Shown here: piece after piece, positions 27,323 through 36,242 of the stretch
Numbering within the stretch: the stretch's first letter is position 1
Layout: each line of letters begins with the position of its first letter
NCBI RefSeq assembly: GCF_001182745.1
Contig: NZ_LN868939.1
Coordinates: forward strand, 1,922,001-1,986,000
Reading direction: 5' to 3'
Source of the DNA: Nocardia farcinica
GTDB lineage: Bacteria > Actinomycetota > Actinomycetes > Mycobacteriales > Mycobacteriaceae
DNA length: 64,000 bases
Notes under the pieces: generated by a model
Told to the model about the DNA's origin: nothing
The model's database searches: none
The model's input: only the letters and a program-made list of their open reading frames with translations
Translations under genes and position numbers: made by a program

Positions 27323-27446
27323 GTTTCCACTATTCCAGCCGGGAGCGGCCGACGCTCGGAATCCGGTCGCGGGCACGGCGGCGCCCGGTCGAATCCCGAA
27401 CGTGTGATTCCACTCCGTCGTAGTTCCACTATCCCAGTCAGGAGCG
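27323..27446. repeat. pair of imperfect 25-base direct repeats after pmm
   Basis: TTCCACTATTCCAGCCGGGA (from 27325) and TTCCACTATCCCAGTCAGGA (from 27424) are copies differing at a few bases, 99 bases apart. The second covers the pmm stop codon region, so the first looks like a duplicated fragment of the 3' end of that gene. The 190 bases between pmm and the SIS gene hold nothing else recognisable. Confidence 0.55.
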
Positions 27447-28814
27447 CACGATGGTCAGAATCTCGGTCACGAGTGCGTCTACTTCGTCGGCCGACCTGGC
27501 CTCCACGTTGAGTCGCAGCAACGGCTCGGTGTTGGAGGCGCGCAGATTGAACCAGGCGTCGTCGGCCAGCTGCACGGTCACCCCGTCGAGGCGGTCCACC
27601 GACGTGGCGCGGTCGGCGAACGCGTCGAGCACGGCGGCGGTGCGGGCCTGCGCGTCGTCCACCGTGGAGTTGATCTCGCCCGAGGCCGCGTACGCGCTGT
27701 AGGCCGCCATCAGCTCGGAGACGGGGCGGTCCTTCTCGCCGAGGGCGGCCAGCACGTGCAGCGCGGCCAGCATGCCCGAATCGGCGCCCCAGAAATCGCG
27801 GAAGTAGTAGTGCGCGGAGTGCTCGCCGCCGAACACCGCGCCGGTGGCGGCCATCTGCTGCTTGATGAAGGAGTGCCCGACGCGGGTGCGCACCGGCGTG
27901 CCGCCCAGCGAGCGCACCAGCTCCGGCACCGCCCGCGAGGTGATCAGGTTGTGGATGATGGTGGCGCCCGGCTCCTCGGCGAGTTCGCGCTCGGCCACCA
28001 GCGCGGTGATCGCCGAGGGGGAGACCGGCTCGCCGTTCTCGTCCACCACGAAGCAGCGGTCGGCGTCGCCGTCGAAGGCCAGGCCGATGTCCGCGCCGGA
28101 CTCGCGCACCAGCTTCTGCAGGTCGACCAGGTTCTTCGGGTCGAGCGGATTGGCCTCGTGATTGGGGAAGCTGCCGTCGAGCTCGAAGTACAGCGGCACG
28201 ATGGTCACCTGCGGCAGCGCGCCGAGCACCGCGGGCACGGTGTGCCCGCCCATCCCGTTGCCCGCGTCGACCGCGATGGTGAGCGGGCGGATGTCGGTGA
28301 GGTTCACCAGCTCCCGCAGGAAGGTGGCGTAGTCGTCGAGCAGGTCGATCGTGCTCGTGGTGCCGCGCGCGCCGTCGTGGCCGGGCACGCCCGCGACGAG
28401 TTCGTCCTTGATGGTGGCCAGGCCGGTGTCCTGCCCGACCGGCAGCGCGTTGGCCCGGCACAGCTTGATGCCGTTGTACCGGGCCGGGTTGTGGCTTGCG
28501 GTGAACATCGCGCCCGGACAGCCCAATCGGCCCGAGGCGAAGTACAACTCGTCGGTGGAGGCGAGCCCGATGTGCACCACGTCGAGGCCCTGCGCGGTGA
28601 CGCCCTCGGCGAAGGCCGCCGCCAGCTCGGGGGAGGACTCGCGCATGTCGTGCCCGACGACCACCCGGGTCGCGCCCTCGCCGCGCATCAACCGCGCGAA
28701 GGAGGCCCCCACGTCCTCGACGAACCGCGCGTCGATCTGGTCACCGACCACACCACGAACGTCGTAGGCCTTGATCACCGCGTTCACGAACTCGGCAGAG
28801 CGGGCGACAGTCAT
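27438..28814 (-). CDS. pmmA: phosphomannomutase/phosphoglucomutase
   Basis: 458 residues of the alpha-D-phosphohexomutase family. The four active-site loops are present: phosphoserine loop FTASHNPARYNG, metal-binding DGDADRCFVVDENG, sugar-binding GGEHSAHYYFRDF, and phosphate-binding RASNTEPLLRLNVEA near the C-terminus. It converts mannose-6-P to mannose-1-P for the guanylyltransferase at 13310. ATG at 28814 is preferred over the GTG three codons earlier from alignment with family N-termini (VIKAYDVRG). Orthologue by context of Rv3257c (named manB or pmmA). Confidence 0.93.
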   Translation of the reverse strand: MTVARSAEFVNAVIKAYDVRGVVGDQIDARFVEDVGASFARLMRGEGATRVVVGHDMRESSPELAAAFAEGVTAQGLDVVHIGLASTDELYFASGRLGCPGAMFTASHNPARYNGIKLCRANALPVGQDTGLATIKDELVAGVPGHDGARGTTSTIDLLDDYATFLRELVNLTDIRPLTIAVDAGNGMGGHTVPAVLGALPQVTIVPLYFELDGSFPNHEANPLDPKNLVDLQKLVRESGADIGLAFDGDADRCFVVDENGEPVSPSAITALVAERELAEEPGATIIHNLITSRAVPELVRSLGGTPVRTRVGHSFIKQQMAATGAVFGGEHSAHYYFRDFWGADSGMLAALHVLAALGEKDRPVSELMAAYSAYAASGEINSTVDDAQARTAAVLDAFADRATSVDRLDGVTVQLADDAWFNLRASNTEPLLRLNVEARSADEVDALVTEILTIVRS

Positions 28815-28877
28815 GCCCCACACCCTAATGTGCCCGCACCACAGGCCGGACCACTGCCCACCCCAGCCGTGGCGGGG

Positions 28878-29264
28878 TCAGCTCGGCGGGTCGGGCAGCA
28901 CGCGCAGATGCCCACGACGCCCCGTGCGGGTGGTCCGCTGCGGCGGCGGTGCGTACTCCCGGTAACCACGCTGGTCGGCCTCGGGCGGACGCCGCCGCAG
29001 CCCGGCCTCGCGCACGGCCTCGGCCAGCGCGGTCAGATCGTCGTCGTCGGGACTGGTGGAGAAGCCACCCTCGTGGCGGACCAGTTCCCAGCCCTTGGGC
29101 GCGGTGATGCGCGACGCGTGGGTCTCGCACAGGTCCCAGGAATGCGGCTCGGCCACCGTCGCCAGCGGCCCGACCACTGCCGTCGAGTCGGAGTACACAT
29201 ACGTGAGCGTCGCGACGGCCGGATTCTTGCAGCCGGGTCGGCAGCAACGACGCATGGGGATCAC
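28878..29264 (-). CDS. DUF3499 family protein (Rv3258c type)
   Basis: 128 residues. The N-terminal half is strongly conserved in actinobacteria: RRCCRPGCKNPAVATLTYVY, TAVVGPLA and HSWDLCETHASRITAP. The CC, C, C and C..H pattern suggests a zinc-binding fold. The C-terminal half is Arg/Pro-rich and variable. Function unknown. GTG at 29264 is given; an ATG at 29255 (MRRCC) is an equal alternative. It lies 63 bases upstream of pmm on the same strand. Confidence 0.8.
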   Translation of the reverse strand: MIPMRRCCRPGCKNPAVATLTYVYSDSTAVVGPLATVAEPHSWDLCETHASRITAPKGWELVRHEGGFSTSPDDDDLTALAEAVREAGLRRRPPEADQRGYREYAPPPQRTTRTGRRGHLRVLPDPPS

Positions 29265-29336
29265 GCGGATGAGAGTATCGCGCCGATCCTCAGGATGTGC
29301 ACAGACACGCGGGGCCGGGTGGCGGTGACCATCCCG

Positions 29337-29816
29337 TTACGCCGAGTCCGGGTCGATGATGTCCGGGTCGACCCCGAGGTAGGTCGCGACCTGCTGGATG
29401 AGGACCTCGCGCAGCAGATCGACCAGATCGTCCGGATCCCCGGCGCGGAGTTCCAGCGGTTTGCGGAACAGCACGATCCTGGCGCGGGTGGCGGCGCCGT
29501 GGCGGTCGAGCCCGGCGGGCACCAGCCGCGAGAGCGGTACCGGCCCGTCGGCGACCACCTCGTCCGGCCAGGAGACCGAATCCGGATGCAGCGGGCGGAT
29601 TTTCGGCACGTCGTCGACGGCGATGTCGAGCTTGGTCAGCCGGTCGTGCCAGCGCGAATCGATGGGCGCGAAGGCCTCGAGGACGAGGCGGTCGAACTGT
29701 TGGCCGCGGGTGCGCCAGGCGGGCACGGTCGGCGGGAGCATCGGACCGCGCACACCGCGGCCGCGGCGGATCACCGACCGGGCGGTCGGCGGTCGTCGAT
29801 TGCGAGAACGTGCCAT
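29337..29816 (-). CDS. metallopeptidase-family (zincin-like) protein with degenerate active site, Rv3259 type
   Basis: 159 residues. The core RGPMLPPTVPAWRTRGQQFD, FAPIDSRWHDRL, LDIAVDDVPKI, ATRARIVLFRKPLE and LREVLIQQVATYLGVDP aligns with the small metallopeptidase (zincin) family, in which the last block normally contains HExxH. Here it reads VLIQQVATYLG, with no histidines, so a zinc peptidase activity is not expected. The mycobacterial relative appears similarly degenerate as I recall it. The N-terminal 25 residues are very basic. It lies between whiB2 and the DUF3499 gene on the same strand. Confidence 0.7.
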   Translation of the reverse strand: MARSRNRRPPTARSVIRRGRGVRGPMLPPTVPAWRTRGQQFDRLVLEAFAPIDSRWHDRLTKLDIAVDDVPKIRPLHPDSVSWPDEVVADGPVPLSRLVPAGLDRHGAATRARIVLFRKPLELRAGDPDDLVDLLREVLIQQVATYLGVDPDIIDPDSA

Positions 29817-29903
29817 GACTGAAATCTAGGTGAACTCGCACCGACCCCGGTATCGAGGTCGGTGCGAGGTGCCACGTCGTCCTCCGTCAGCCGGCCGCGC
29901 GGG

Positions 29904-30278
29904 TCAGCTGATGCCACGCTTGAGGCGACGGCGCTCCCGTTCGGAGAGCCCGCCCCAGATTCCGAAACGCTCGTCGTGTGCGAGCGCGTACTCCAGGCAT
30001 TCGTCGCGCACCTCGCAGCCCATGCAGATCCGTTTCGCCTCCCGCGTCGAGCCGCCCTTCTCGGGGAAGAACGCCTCCGGATCGGTCTGCGCGCACAGGG
30101 CACGCTCCTGCCACTGCTCTTCGATGGATTCGAACAACTCGTCAAAGCCCGTGACCACCAGGCTCAGTCGAGGAGCCGACACCGCCTCACCCCCGTCGTG
30201 TTCGCGGCCGATGTCTGCGCAGACGCCACGTGCTGCGCCTGCTGTGGAATCGGTTCGCGCGACCATGTCTCCGGTCAT
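29904..30278 (-). CDS. whiB2: WhiB2/WhmD-type iron-sulfur transcription factor
   Basis: 124 residues with the four cluster cysteines at 62, 85, 88 and 94 (CAQTD..., CMGCEVRDEC), the GIWGG turn and the basic tail SERERRRLKRG that binds DNA. The stretch FFPEKGGSTREAKRICMGCE, in short, is nearly identical to mycobacterial WhiB2/WhmD, needed for septation and division. The ATG at 30278 is well supported by AGGAGG at 30286-30291 (7-base spacing), giving an N-terminus about 35 residues longer than mycobacterial WhiB2. Upstream lie an SOS-box-like site and an 8-base inverted repeat. Confidence 0.93.
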   Translation of the reverse strand: MTGDMVARTDSTAGAARGVCADIGREHDGGEAVSAPRLSLVVTGFDELFESIEEQWQERALCAQTDPEAFFPEKGGSTREAKRICMGCEVRDECLEYALAHDERFGIWGGLSERERRRLKRGIS

Positions 30279-30398
30279 CGCTCCGCCTCCTCACTGTGTG
30301 TTAGCGCAGAGTGCTTCTTTCCGTCGGACCAACACGCACACCGACGGCCCTACCCCGCGACGTTGTCCCGCGGACATCCCCGAGCACGTCACCCCGAT

Positions 30399-30414
30399 GC
30401 GAACATCTGTTCGA
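30399..30414. promoter_or_regulatory. LexA/SOS-box-like palindrome upstream of whiB2
   Basis: GCGAACATCTGTTCGA differs at one base from the mycobacterial SOS box TCGAAC-N4-GTTCGA. It is about 120 bases upstream of the whiB2 ATG and 210 bases upstream of the fbiA start, so whiB2 is the likelier target. Confidence 0.55.
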
Positions 30415-30420
30415 AAATCC

Positions 30421-30447
30421 GTTCGCGCCTTGCACTCTCGCGCGAAC
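30421..30447. promoter_or_regulatory. perfect 8-base inverted repeat in the whiB2 upstream region
   Basis: GTTCGCGC, 11 bases, GCGCGAAC. The spacing of about one and a half helical turns between half-site centres suits a dimeric regulator; a transcript hairpin is also possible. Confidence 0.35.
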
Positions 30448-30624
30448 TCGGAATGACATGTCTGTGATTAGACACGCCGGATGTATCGATGGTCAAGCCG
30501 CCGTCGCTATTCCGTTACTATCCGGGACCGTTTTCTGTGTGGCGCTGGAGACGCAGAATAGCAAATGAGCAGCAAATATGCTGCCGCGGGAGCGCCGCCG
30601 CGCCAACGCATAGGCTGTGCGGAT

Positions 30625-31623
30625 GTGACTGGACAACACGCGGACATCGCGCCCGCAGCGGGCCCCCGGATCGTCGTGCTCGTCGGCGGCGTCGGCGGCG
30701 CGCGCTTCCTACAGGGCGTGCGAGAACTGCTGCCCGACGCCGAGGTCTCGGCGATCGTGAACGTCGGAGACGACGTCTGGATGCACGGCCTCCGAATCTG
30801 TCCCGACCTGGATACCTGCATGTATACCCTCGGTGGCGGCATCGATACCGAGCGCGGCTGGGGCCGGGTCGGCGAGACCTGGCACGCCAAGGAGGAGCTC
30901 GCCGCATACCACGCCAAGCCGGACTGGTTCGGGTTGGGGGACCGCGATATCGCCACCCACCTCATTCGCACGGAAATGTTGCGAGCGGGTTACCCCCTGT
31001 CGGCCGTGACCGAAGCACTGTGCAACCGCTGGCAACCTGGTGTGAAACTGATCCCGGCAACCGACGACAGGTGTGAAACGCATGTTGTTGTGACTGATCC
31101 GGAGAACCCTGGCGAACGCCGCGCGATCCATTTTCAGGAGTGGTGGGTGCGGTACCGCGCAAACGTCGAAACTCATGGATTCGCCACAATCGGAGCGGAT
31201 GAAGCAAAACCTGCGCCGAATGTGATCGATCTCATAGAGACCGCCGATGCGGTGTTGCTGGCCCCCTCGAACCCCGTGGTCAGCATCGGCGCGATCCTCG
31301 CCGTGCCCGGCATCAGGGGCGCGCTGCGGACCACCCGGGCGAAGGTGATCGGCGTGTCCGGCGTGATCGACGGAAAGCCGTTGCGCGGCATGGCCGACGA
31401 GTGCCTGTCCGTGATCGGAGTCGAGACCACCGCCGAGGCGGTCGGCAGGCACTACGGCGCGCGCTCGGCCACCGGCATCCTGGACGGCTGGCTGATCCAC
31501 ACCACCGACACCGCCGAGGTGCCCGGCGTCGAGGTGCGCAGCGTGCCGCTGCTCATGACCGACCCGCCGACCACCGCCGAAATCGTCCGGGAGGCCCTGG
31601 ATCTCGCGGGGGTGAAGTGGTGA
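30625..31623 (+). CDS. fbiA: 2-phospho-L-lactate transferase (F420 biosynthesis)
   Basis: 332 residues from the GTG at 30625 (mycobacterial FbiA is 331); an ATG at 30565 would add 20 residues of low family similarity. TAGGCT stands nine bases before the GTG, which suggests a leaderless transcript. Family features: [15 protein letters not shown] at the start, [19 protein letters not shown] in part as [11 protein letters not shown], and [15 protein letters not shown]. It transfers the 2-phospholactate-type (or PEP-derived) moiety from the LPPG-type donor to Fo, giving F420-0 or its dehydro form. The stop overlaps the fbiB GTG (GTGA). Confidence 0.93.
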   Translation: MTGQHADIAPAAGPRIVVLVGGVGGARFLQGVRELLPDAEVSAIVNVGDDVWMHGLRICPDLDTCMYTLGGGIDTERGWGRVGETWHAKEELAAYHAKPDWFGLGDRDIATHLIRTEMLRAGYPLSAVTEALCNRWQPGVKLIPATDDRCETHVVVTDPENPGERRAIHFQEWWVRYRANVETHGFATIGADEAKPAPNVIDLIETADAVLLAPSNPVVSIGAILAVPGIRGALRTTRAKVIGVSGVIDGKPLRGMADECLSVIGVETTAEAVGRHYGARSATGILDGWLIHTTDTAEVPGVEVRSVPLLMTDPPTTAEIVREALDLAGVKW

Positions 31624-32975
31624 GCGCGCCCGGCGACCACGCGGGCGTGAGTCTCGAGGGGTTGCGGATCCTGCCCGTCACCGGCCTCCCCGAGTTCCGT
31701 CCCGGCGACGACGTGGCCGAGCGGATCGCCGCCGCCGCGCCCTGGCTGGCCGACGGCGACATCCTCGTGGTCACCAGCAAGATCATCGCCAAGGCCGAGG
31801 GCAGGGTCGTGCCCGCACCGGTGGACCCCGAGGAACGCGACGCCGTGCGCCGGGCGCTGGTCGAGCAGGAGGCCGTGCGGGTGCTGGCGCGCAAGGGCCG
31901 CACCCTCATCACCGAGAACAAGCTCGGCATCGTGCAGGCGGCCTCCGGTGTCGACGGATCCAACGTCGAGAAGGACGAATTGGTGCTGCTGCCCGCCGAT
32001 CCCGACGCCAGCGCCGCGGCGCTGCGCGCGGGCCTGGCCGAGCGGCTCGGCGTGCGGGTGGCGGTGGTCGTCACCGACACGATGGGCCGGGCCTGGCGCA
32101 ACGGCCAGACCGACGCCGCGATCGGCGCCGCCGGCCTGCGCGTGCTGCACGACTATGCCGGGGCGGTCGACGGACAGGGCAACGAACTGCACGTCACCCA
32201 GGTCGCCGTCGCCGACGAACTGGCCGCCGCCGCCGACCTGGTGAAGGGCAAGTTGCGCGGCGTTCCGGTGGCGGTGGTGCGCGGACTGCCCACGCAGGAG
32301 GACGGTTCCACCGCCGCCGATCTGGTGCGCGCCGGCGAGGAGGACCTGTTCTGGCTGGGCACCGCCGAGGCCGTCGAGCGCGGCAGGCGCGAAGCGGTGC
32401 TGCTGCGCCGCTCGGTGCGGACCTTCGCCGACACCCCGGTCGAGCCCGACACGATCCGCGCCGCCGTGTCGGTCGCACTGACCGCGCCCGCCCCGCACCA
32501 CACCCGCCCGGTGCGGTTCGTGTGGGTGCGCGACGCGCAGCGACGGCAGCGGCTGCTCGCCGCGATGGCCGACAAGTGGCGTGCCGACCTGCGCGCCGAC
32601 GGACTCGACCCGGAACGGATCGAACGGCGGGTCGGGCGCGGCCGCATCCTGTTCGACGCCCCCGAGGTGCTCATCCCGTGTTGCGTGCCCGACGGCGCGC
32701 ACTCCTACCCGGACGAGCGCAGGCAGGCGGCCGAACGCACCATGTTCACCGTCGCGGTCGGCGCCGCCGTGCAGGGACTGCTCGTCGCACTCGCCACCGA
32801 GGGCGTGGGCAGCTGCTGGATCGGATCGACCATCTTCGCCCCCGAGGTCACCCGCGCCGAGCTGGACCTTCCCGCGGACTGGAACCCCTTGGGCGCCATC
32901 GCGGTCGGCTACCCGACCGAAGAGCTCGCACCTCGTCCGCCGCGCGATCCCGGCGACGGGCTGGTCGAACGGTGA
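31620..32975 (+). CDS. fbiB: F420-0:gamma-L-glutamate ligase, two-domain FbiB
   Basis: 451 residues. The N-terminal half (about 10-245) is a CofE-type ligase: [51 protein letters not shown]. The C-terminal half (about 255-440) is an FMN-binding nitroreductase-fold domain: [35 protein letters not shown]. This fusion is the actinobacterial FbiB form, in which the second domain reduces dehydro-F420-0 and enables long polyglutamate tails. GTG at 31620 overlaps fbiA; the stop overlaps the NUDIX gene, so all three are coupled. Confidence 0.94.
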   Translation: MSAPGDHAGVSLEGLRILPVTGLPEFRPGDDVAERIAAAAPWLADGDILVVTSKIIAKAEGRVVPAPVDPEERDAVRRALVEQEAVRVLARKGRTLITENKLGIVQAASGVDGSNVEKDELVLLPADPDASAAALRAGLAERLGVRVAVVVTDTMGRAWRNGQTDAAIGAAGLRVLHDYAGAVDGQGNELHVTQVAVADELAAAADLVKGKLRGVPVAVVRGLPTQEDGSTAADLVRAGEEDLFWLGTAEAVERGRREAVLLRRSVRTFADTPVEPDTIRAAVSVALTAPAPHHTRPVRFVWVRDAQRRQRLLAAMADKWRADLRADGLDPERIERRVGRGRILFDAPEVLIPCCVPDGAHSYPDERRQAAERTMFTVAVGAAVQGLLVALATEGVGSCWIGSTIFAPEVTRAELDLPADWNPLGAIAVGYPTEELAPRPPRDPGDGLVER

Positions 32976-33490
32976 GCGCCGAATCGCTGCACGCCTCCGC
33001 CACCGCCCTGCTGGAGAGCTGGTCGCCGCCGACGGGACCCGAGCGGTCGGTGCGCGAGGCGATGCTCGCCTTTCTGGGCTCGGCGCCGCGCGGGTGCCTG
33101 CGGGAGCACGCCCCCGGCCACATCACCGCCTCGGCGGTGGTGTTCTCCCACGACGGCCGTGAGGTGCTGTTGACCCTGCACCCGCGGGTCGGCCGCTGGA
33201 TCCAGCTCGGCGGGCACTGCGAGGAGCCGGACGCGACGGTGGCGGCCGCGGCATTGCGCGAGGCCACCGAGGAGTCCGGCATCGCCGGACTGCACCTCGA
33301 GCCCGGCCTCTACGGCGCCCAGGCCCACCCCATCACCTGTTCCCTCGGCCGTCCCACCCGCCACCTCGACCTCCTCTTCCGTCTGACCGCCCCACCCGGC
33401 GCCGTCCCGGTCCGCAGCCACGAGTCCACCGACCTGCGCTGGTGGCCGACCGACGCCCTCCCCCCGAACGCCGACGTCCTGCTGCGCTGA
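32972..33490 (+). CDS. NUDIX hydrolase
   Basis: 172 residues. The Nudix box G-x5-E-x7-REATEESG is complete at [20 protein letters not shown] and the following EESG. The strands [22 protein letters not shown] in part and [18 protein letters not shown] flank it. It hydrolyses a nucleoside diphosphate linked to another moiety; the substrate is unknown. GTG at 32972 overlaps the fbiB stop, so it is translationally coupled to F420 genes. A link to F420 or GTP precursor turnover is only a guess from context. Confidence 0.88.
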   Translation: MSAESLHASATALLESWSPPTGPERSVREAMLAFLGSAPRGCLREHAPGHITASAVVFSHDGREVLLTLHPRVGRWIQLGGHCEEPDATVAAAALREATEESGIAGLHLEPGLYGAQAHPITCSLGRPTRHLDLLFRLTAPPGAVPVRSHESTDLRWWPTDALPPNADVLLR

Positions 33491-33908
33491 CCGCTGCCCG
33501 GGCGGGCGCCGCGGTATCCCCGCGGCCCCTGCCCGGGTGCTGTCGTCTCGGCCTGGAACACCGCCCGGTGCGGCTCGAAGGTCCGCCCCGCCGCGCCCAC
33601 AGCGGCCTCGAACTCGTCCAGCACCAGGGTCGACGCCCGTTCCGCCGGCTCCAGCGGCAGCGATGGATCGATCGCGACCTCGGGTGACGCTGCGCGCTCG
33701 CCTCGGGCGGCCGGCCCGCGCGCTCAGGCTGGGCGGGGGTCCGGTACGGGGCTCGACGGCATTTCCGGGGTGCGTCACGGGCTGGTGTCGGAGCCCCGCC
33801 CGGGTAACAGCTTTACAAATCGGCTGATTTGTCTAGACAGACGACAACGCTGGCTCTATTGTCCAATCGAAGGTGTTGCATGCGTCACACTGATGGGAGA
33901 CGACGACG
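33491..33908. other. 418-base region between the NUDIX gene and alkB
   Basis: No gene is convincingly supported. On the minus strand, 33690 to 33490 reads as a protein-like segment (IDPSLPLEPAERAST, then LDEFEAAVGAAGRTFEPHR) without a good start or family, so it may be a decayed remnant. The last 100 bases are markedly less GC-rich and carry the probable alkB promoter and palindromes. Confidence 0.4.
33812..33847 (+). promoter_or_regulatory. candidate alkB promoter and operator
   Basis: TTTACA (33812-33817), a 16-base gap and TAGACA (33834-33839) form a possible -35/-10 pair. The perfect palindrome TGTCTAGACA (33830-33839) overlaps the -10, nested in TTGTC-N9-GACAA (33829-33847). This fits repression by the TetR protein encoded at the end of the operon. 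Confidence 0.4.
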
Positions 33909-35150
33909 ATGTCGACGAATACGGACGCGGCGGGGCGGTCGGTGCAGGTGCCCGCCTGGCGGGATCGCAAGCGCTATCTGTGGCTGTGGGGGCTGTTCGC
34001 GCCGACCGGGCTGTTCACGATCGGGCTGCCGCTGATCTGGGCGCTCAACGAGATCGGCTGGCACGGGGCGGCGCATGTGCCGTTCTGGCTCGGGCCGATC
34101 CTGGTCTACCTGATCATTCCGGTGGCCGACATCTTCTTCGGGCCCGACGGCGACAACCCGCCCGACGAGGTGATGGAGTACCTGGAGAACGACAAGTACT
34201 ACCGCTATCTCACCTACCTGTACCTGCCGTTCCAGTACGCGGGATTGATCACGGCCTGCTACCTGATCACCGCGGGCGACCTGAGCTGGCTCGGCATCGA
34301 TGGCGGGCTGCACGTGGCCGACAAGATCGGACTGGCGATCACCGTGGGCATGATCGGCGGGATCGGCATCAACACCGCGCACGAACTCGGCCACAAGAAG
34401 GTCGATCTGGAGCGCTGGCTGTCGAGAATCGCGCTGGCCCAATCGTTCTACGGGCACTTCTACATCGAGCACAACCGCGGTCACCACGTGCGCGTCGCGA
34501 CGCCGGAGGATCCGGCGAGTTCCCGGGTGGGCGAGACGTTCTGGGAGTTCTGGCCGCGCACGGTGTGGGGCAGCCTGAAGTCGGCGTGGCGGCTGGAGCA
34601 GACCCGGCTCGAGCGGCTGGGCTCCGGGCCGTGGACGTTGCGCAACGAGGTGCTCTCCGCCTGGCTGATGTCGGCGGTGCTGTACGCGGCCCTGCTTGCG
34701 GTGTTCGGTCTGGAGCTGCTGCCGTATCTGATCCTGCAGGCGGTGGTCGGCTTCAGCCTGCTGGAGGCGGTCAACTACCTCGAGCACTACGGTCTGCTGC
34801 GCCAGCGCACCGCCTCGGGCCGCTACGAGCGCCCGGCACCGGTGCACAGCTGGAACAGCGACCACCTGGTCACCAACATCTTCCTGTACCACCTGCAGCG
34901 CCACAGCGATCATCACGCCTACCCGACGAGGCGGTACCAGACCCTGCGCAGCTGGGAGGGCGCGCCGAACCTGCCGAGCGGCTACGCCAGCATGATCATG
35001 CTCGCCTACGTGCCGCCGCTGTGGCGCAAGGTGATGGACAAGCGGGTGCTCGCGCACTACGACGGCGACATCACCCGCGCCAGCATCCACCCGCGCAAGC
35101 GTGCCGCGGTGCTGGCCCGCTACGGCGCACCGGACGGGGCGCGGTCATGA
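33909..35150 (+). CDS. alkB: alkane 1-monooxygenase AlkB (first copy)
   Basis: 413 residues, an integral-membrane non-haem di-iron hydroxylase with about six membrane helices. All histidine boxes are present: HELGH (158-162), EHNRGHH (187-193), LQRHSDHH near residue 330, and the AlkB-specific NYLEHYGL. It oxidises terminal carbons of medium- to long-chain n-alkanes using electrons from rubredoxin. GGGAGACGACGACG precedes the ATG. The stop overlaps the first rubredoxin gene (ATGA). Order alkB-rubA-rubB-tetR equals Rv3252c-Rv3249c. Confidence 0.95.
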   Translation: MSTNTDAAGRSVQVPAWRDRKRYLWLWGLFAPTGLFTIGLPLIWALNEIGWHGAAHVPFWLGPILVYLIIPVADIFFGPDGDNPPDEVMEYLENDKYYRYLTYLYLPFQYAGLITACYLITAGDLSWLGIDGGLHVADKIGLAITVGMIGGIGINTAHELGHKKVDLERWLSRIALAQSFYGHFYIEHNRGHHVRVATPEDPASSRVGETFWEFWPRTVWGSLKSAWRLEQTRLERLGSGPWTLRNEVLSAWLMSAVLYAALLAVFGLELLPYLILQAVVGFSLLEAVNYLEHYGLLRQRTASGRYERPAPVHSWNSDHLVTNIFLYHLQRHSDHHAYPTRRYQTLRSWEGAPNLPSGYASMIMLAYVPPLWRKVMDKRVLAHYDGDITRASIHPRKRAAVLARYGAPDGARS

Positions 35151-35320
35151 GCGCCTACCGCTGCCCGGTGTGCGACTACGTCTACGACGAGACGAACGGT
35201 GAACCGCACGAAGGTTTTCCGGCCGGCACGCCGTGGTCGGCGGTGCCGGACGACTGGTGCTGCCCGGACTGTGGGGTGCGCGAGAAGATCGATTTCGAAC
35301 CGGTGGGAGTGACCCGATGA
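35147..35320 (+). CDS. rubA: rubredoxin, first copy
   Basis: 57 residues with iron ligands Cys6, Cys9, Cys39 and Cys42 ([12 protein letters not shown]...CCPDCGVRE). This is the AlkG1-like member of the rubredoxin pairs found behind actinobacterial alkB; such first copies usually cannot replace the electron-donating second one. Overlaps both neighbours by ATGA, so it is translated in step with alkB. Confidence 0.93.
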   Translation: MSAYRCPVCDYVYDETNGEPHEGFPAGTPWSAVPDDWCCPDCGVREKIDFEPVGVTR

Positions 35321-35499
35321 CCGAATACAAGCTCTACCAATGCGTTCAGTGCGGCTTCGAGTACGACGAAGCCGAGGGCTGGCCCGAGGACGGAATCGCG
35401 CCCGGCACCCGCTGGGACGACATCCCCGACGATTGGACCTGCCCGGATTGCGGTGCGGCGAAGTCGGATTTCTTCATGGTCGAGATCGAACGGTCGTGA
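35317..35499 (+). CDS. rubB: rubredoxin, second copy (AlkG2-like electron donor)
   Basis: 60 residues with ligands Cys9, Cys12, Cys42 and Cys45 ([12 protein letters not shown]...[12 protein letters not shown]). The GAAKSDF tail is typical of the AlkG2 type that transfers electrons to AlkB. ATG at 35317 overlaps the stop of the first rubredoxin. No rubredoxin reductase gene is present in the operon. Confidence 0.93.
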   Translation: MTEYKLYQCVQCGFEYDEAEGWPEDGIAPGTRWDDIPDDWTCPDCGAAKSDFFMVEIERS

Positions 35500-35539
35500 C
35501 GTTTTGACTGCGCAGGGCGCCCGTGCCACGCTCGCGGGT

Positions 35540-36175
35540 ATGCCGAGCGCAGGCCGCAGCGCCCCCGAGCCGCGCATGCCGTACCAGGAGGCGGCGCGCG
35601 AACTGTTGCGCGCCTCGATCCTGGACGCCATGCGCGGCCTGCTCACCGAGCGGGACTGGGCCAAGATCACCCTGGCCGACGTGGCGGGCCGGGCGGGGGT
35701 GAGCAGGCAGACGCTCTACAACGAGTTCGGATCGCGCGCCGGGCTGGCCCAGGCCTACGCGCTGCGCCTCGCCGACGATCTGGTCGATCACGTGCGCGCG
35801 GCGGTGACGGGCAACGTCGGCGACGCCAGGGCCGCCTTTCGCGAGGGCCTGTCCGGCTTCTTCCTCGATTCGGCGGCCGACCCGCTGGTGCGCTCGCTGC
35901 TGGCCGGTGAGGCCAAGCCGGACCTGCTGCGGCTGATCACCCTCGACGCGGGTCCGCTGGTCGAGCACGCCACCGACCGGCTCGCGGCGGTCTTCGAGCA
36001 CAGCTGGGTCGCGGCGACGGCGGCGCAGTCCCAGGTGGTCGCGCACGCGCTGGTGCGCATCGCGTTGAGCTACATCCCGAATCCCCCCGGACCCGGCCGC
36101 AACGCGCCCGCCGAGCTCGCCGAGTTGCTGGCCCCCTATGTCGAGGGCATCCTCGCCGCCAGGGGAGTGCGCTAG
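35540..36175 (+). CDS. TetR family regulator of the alkane operon
   Basis: 211 residues. The N-terminal helix-turn-helix is ITLADVAGRAGVSRQTLYNEFGSRAGL, preceded by a helix AARELLRASILDAMRGLL. The remaining helices form the ligand-binding domain. Its place directly after the rubredoxins matches AlkX/AlkU-type repressors (Rv3249c position), which sense fatty acids or alkane products and repress their own operon. The gap of 40 bases suggests cotranscription. Confidence 0.9.
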   Translation: MPSAGRSAPEPRMPYQEAARELLRASILDAMRGLLTERDWAKITLADVAGRAGVSRQTLYNEFGSRAGLAQAYALRLADDLVDHVRAAVTGNVGDARAAFREGLSGFFLDSAADPLVRSLLAGEAKPDLLRLITLDAGPLVEHATDRLAAVFEHSWVAATAAQSQVVAHALVRIALSYIPNPPGPGRNAPAELAELLAPYVEGILAARGVR

Positions 36176-36242
36176 GGGTTTCTCCGACCGCCCATCAGGG
36201 TTTGCTGGCCGGATGCCGTGCACTCGATCACAGAACGCGGAT

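Larger units (their letters stand above)
30279..30624. other. 346-base divergent regulatory region, whiB2 / fbiA
   Basis: No gene is seen. It holds the whiB2 Shine-Dalgarno (30286-30291), an SOS-box-like palindrome (30399-30414), an 8-base inverted repeat (30421-30447), TGTCT-N6-AGACA (30459-30474) and, just before the fbiA start, TAGGCT at 30611-30616, which could be a -10 element of a leaderless fbiA transcript. The AT content is clearly higher than in the flanking genes. Confidence 0.55.

Noticed and set aside
33310..33700. Minus-strand gene antisense to and beyond the NUDIX gene
   Set aside because: A short protein-like stretch exists, but there is no clear start, Shine-Dalgarno or family, and it runs antisense into a good gene.
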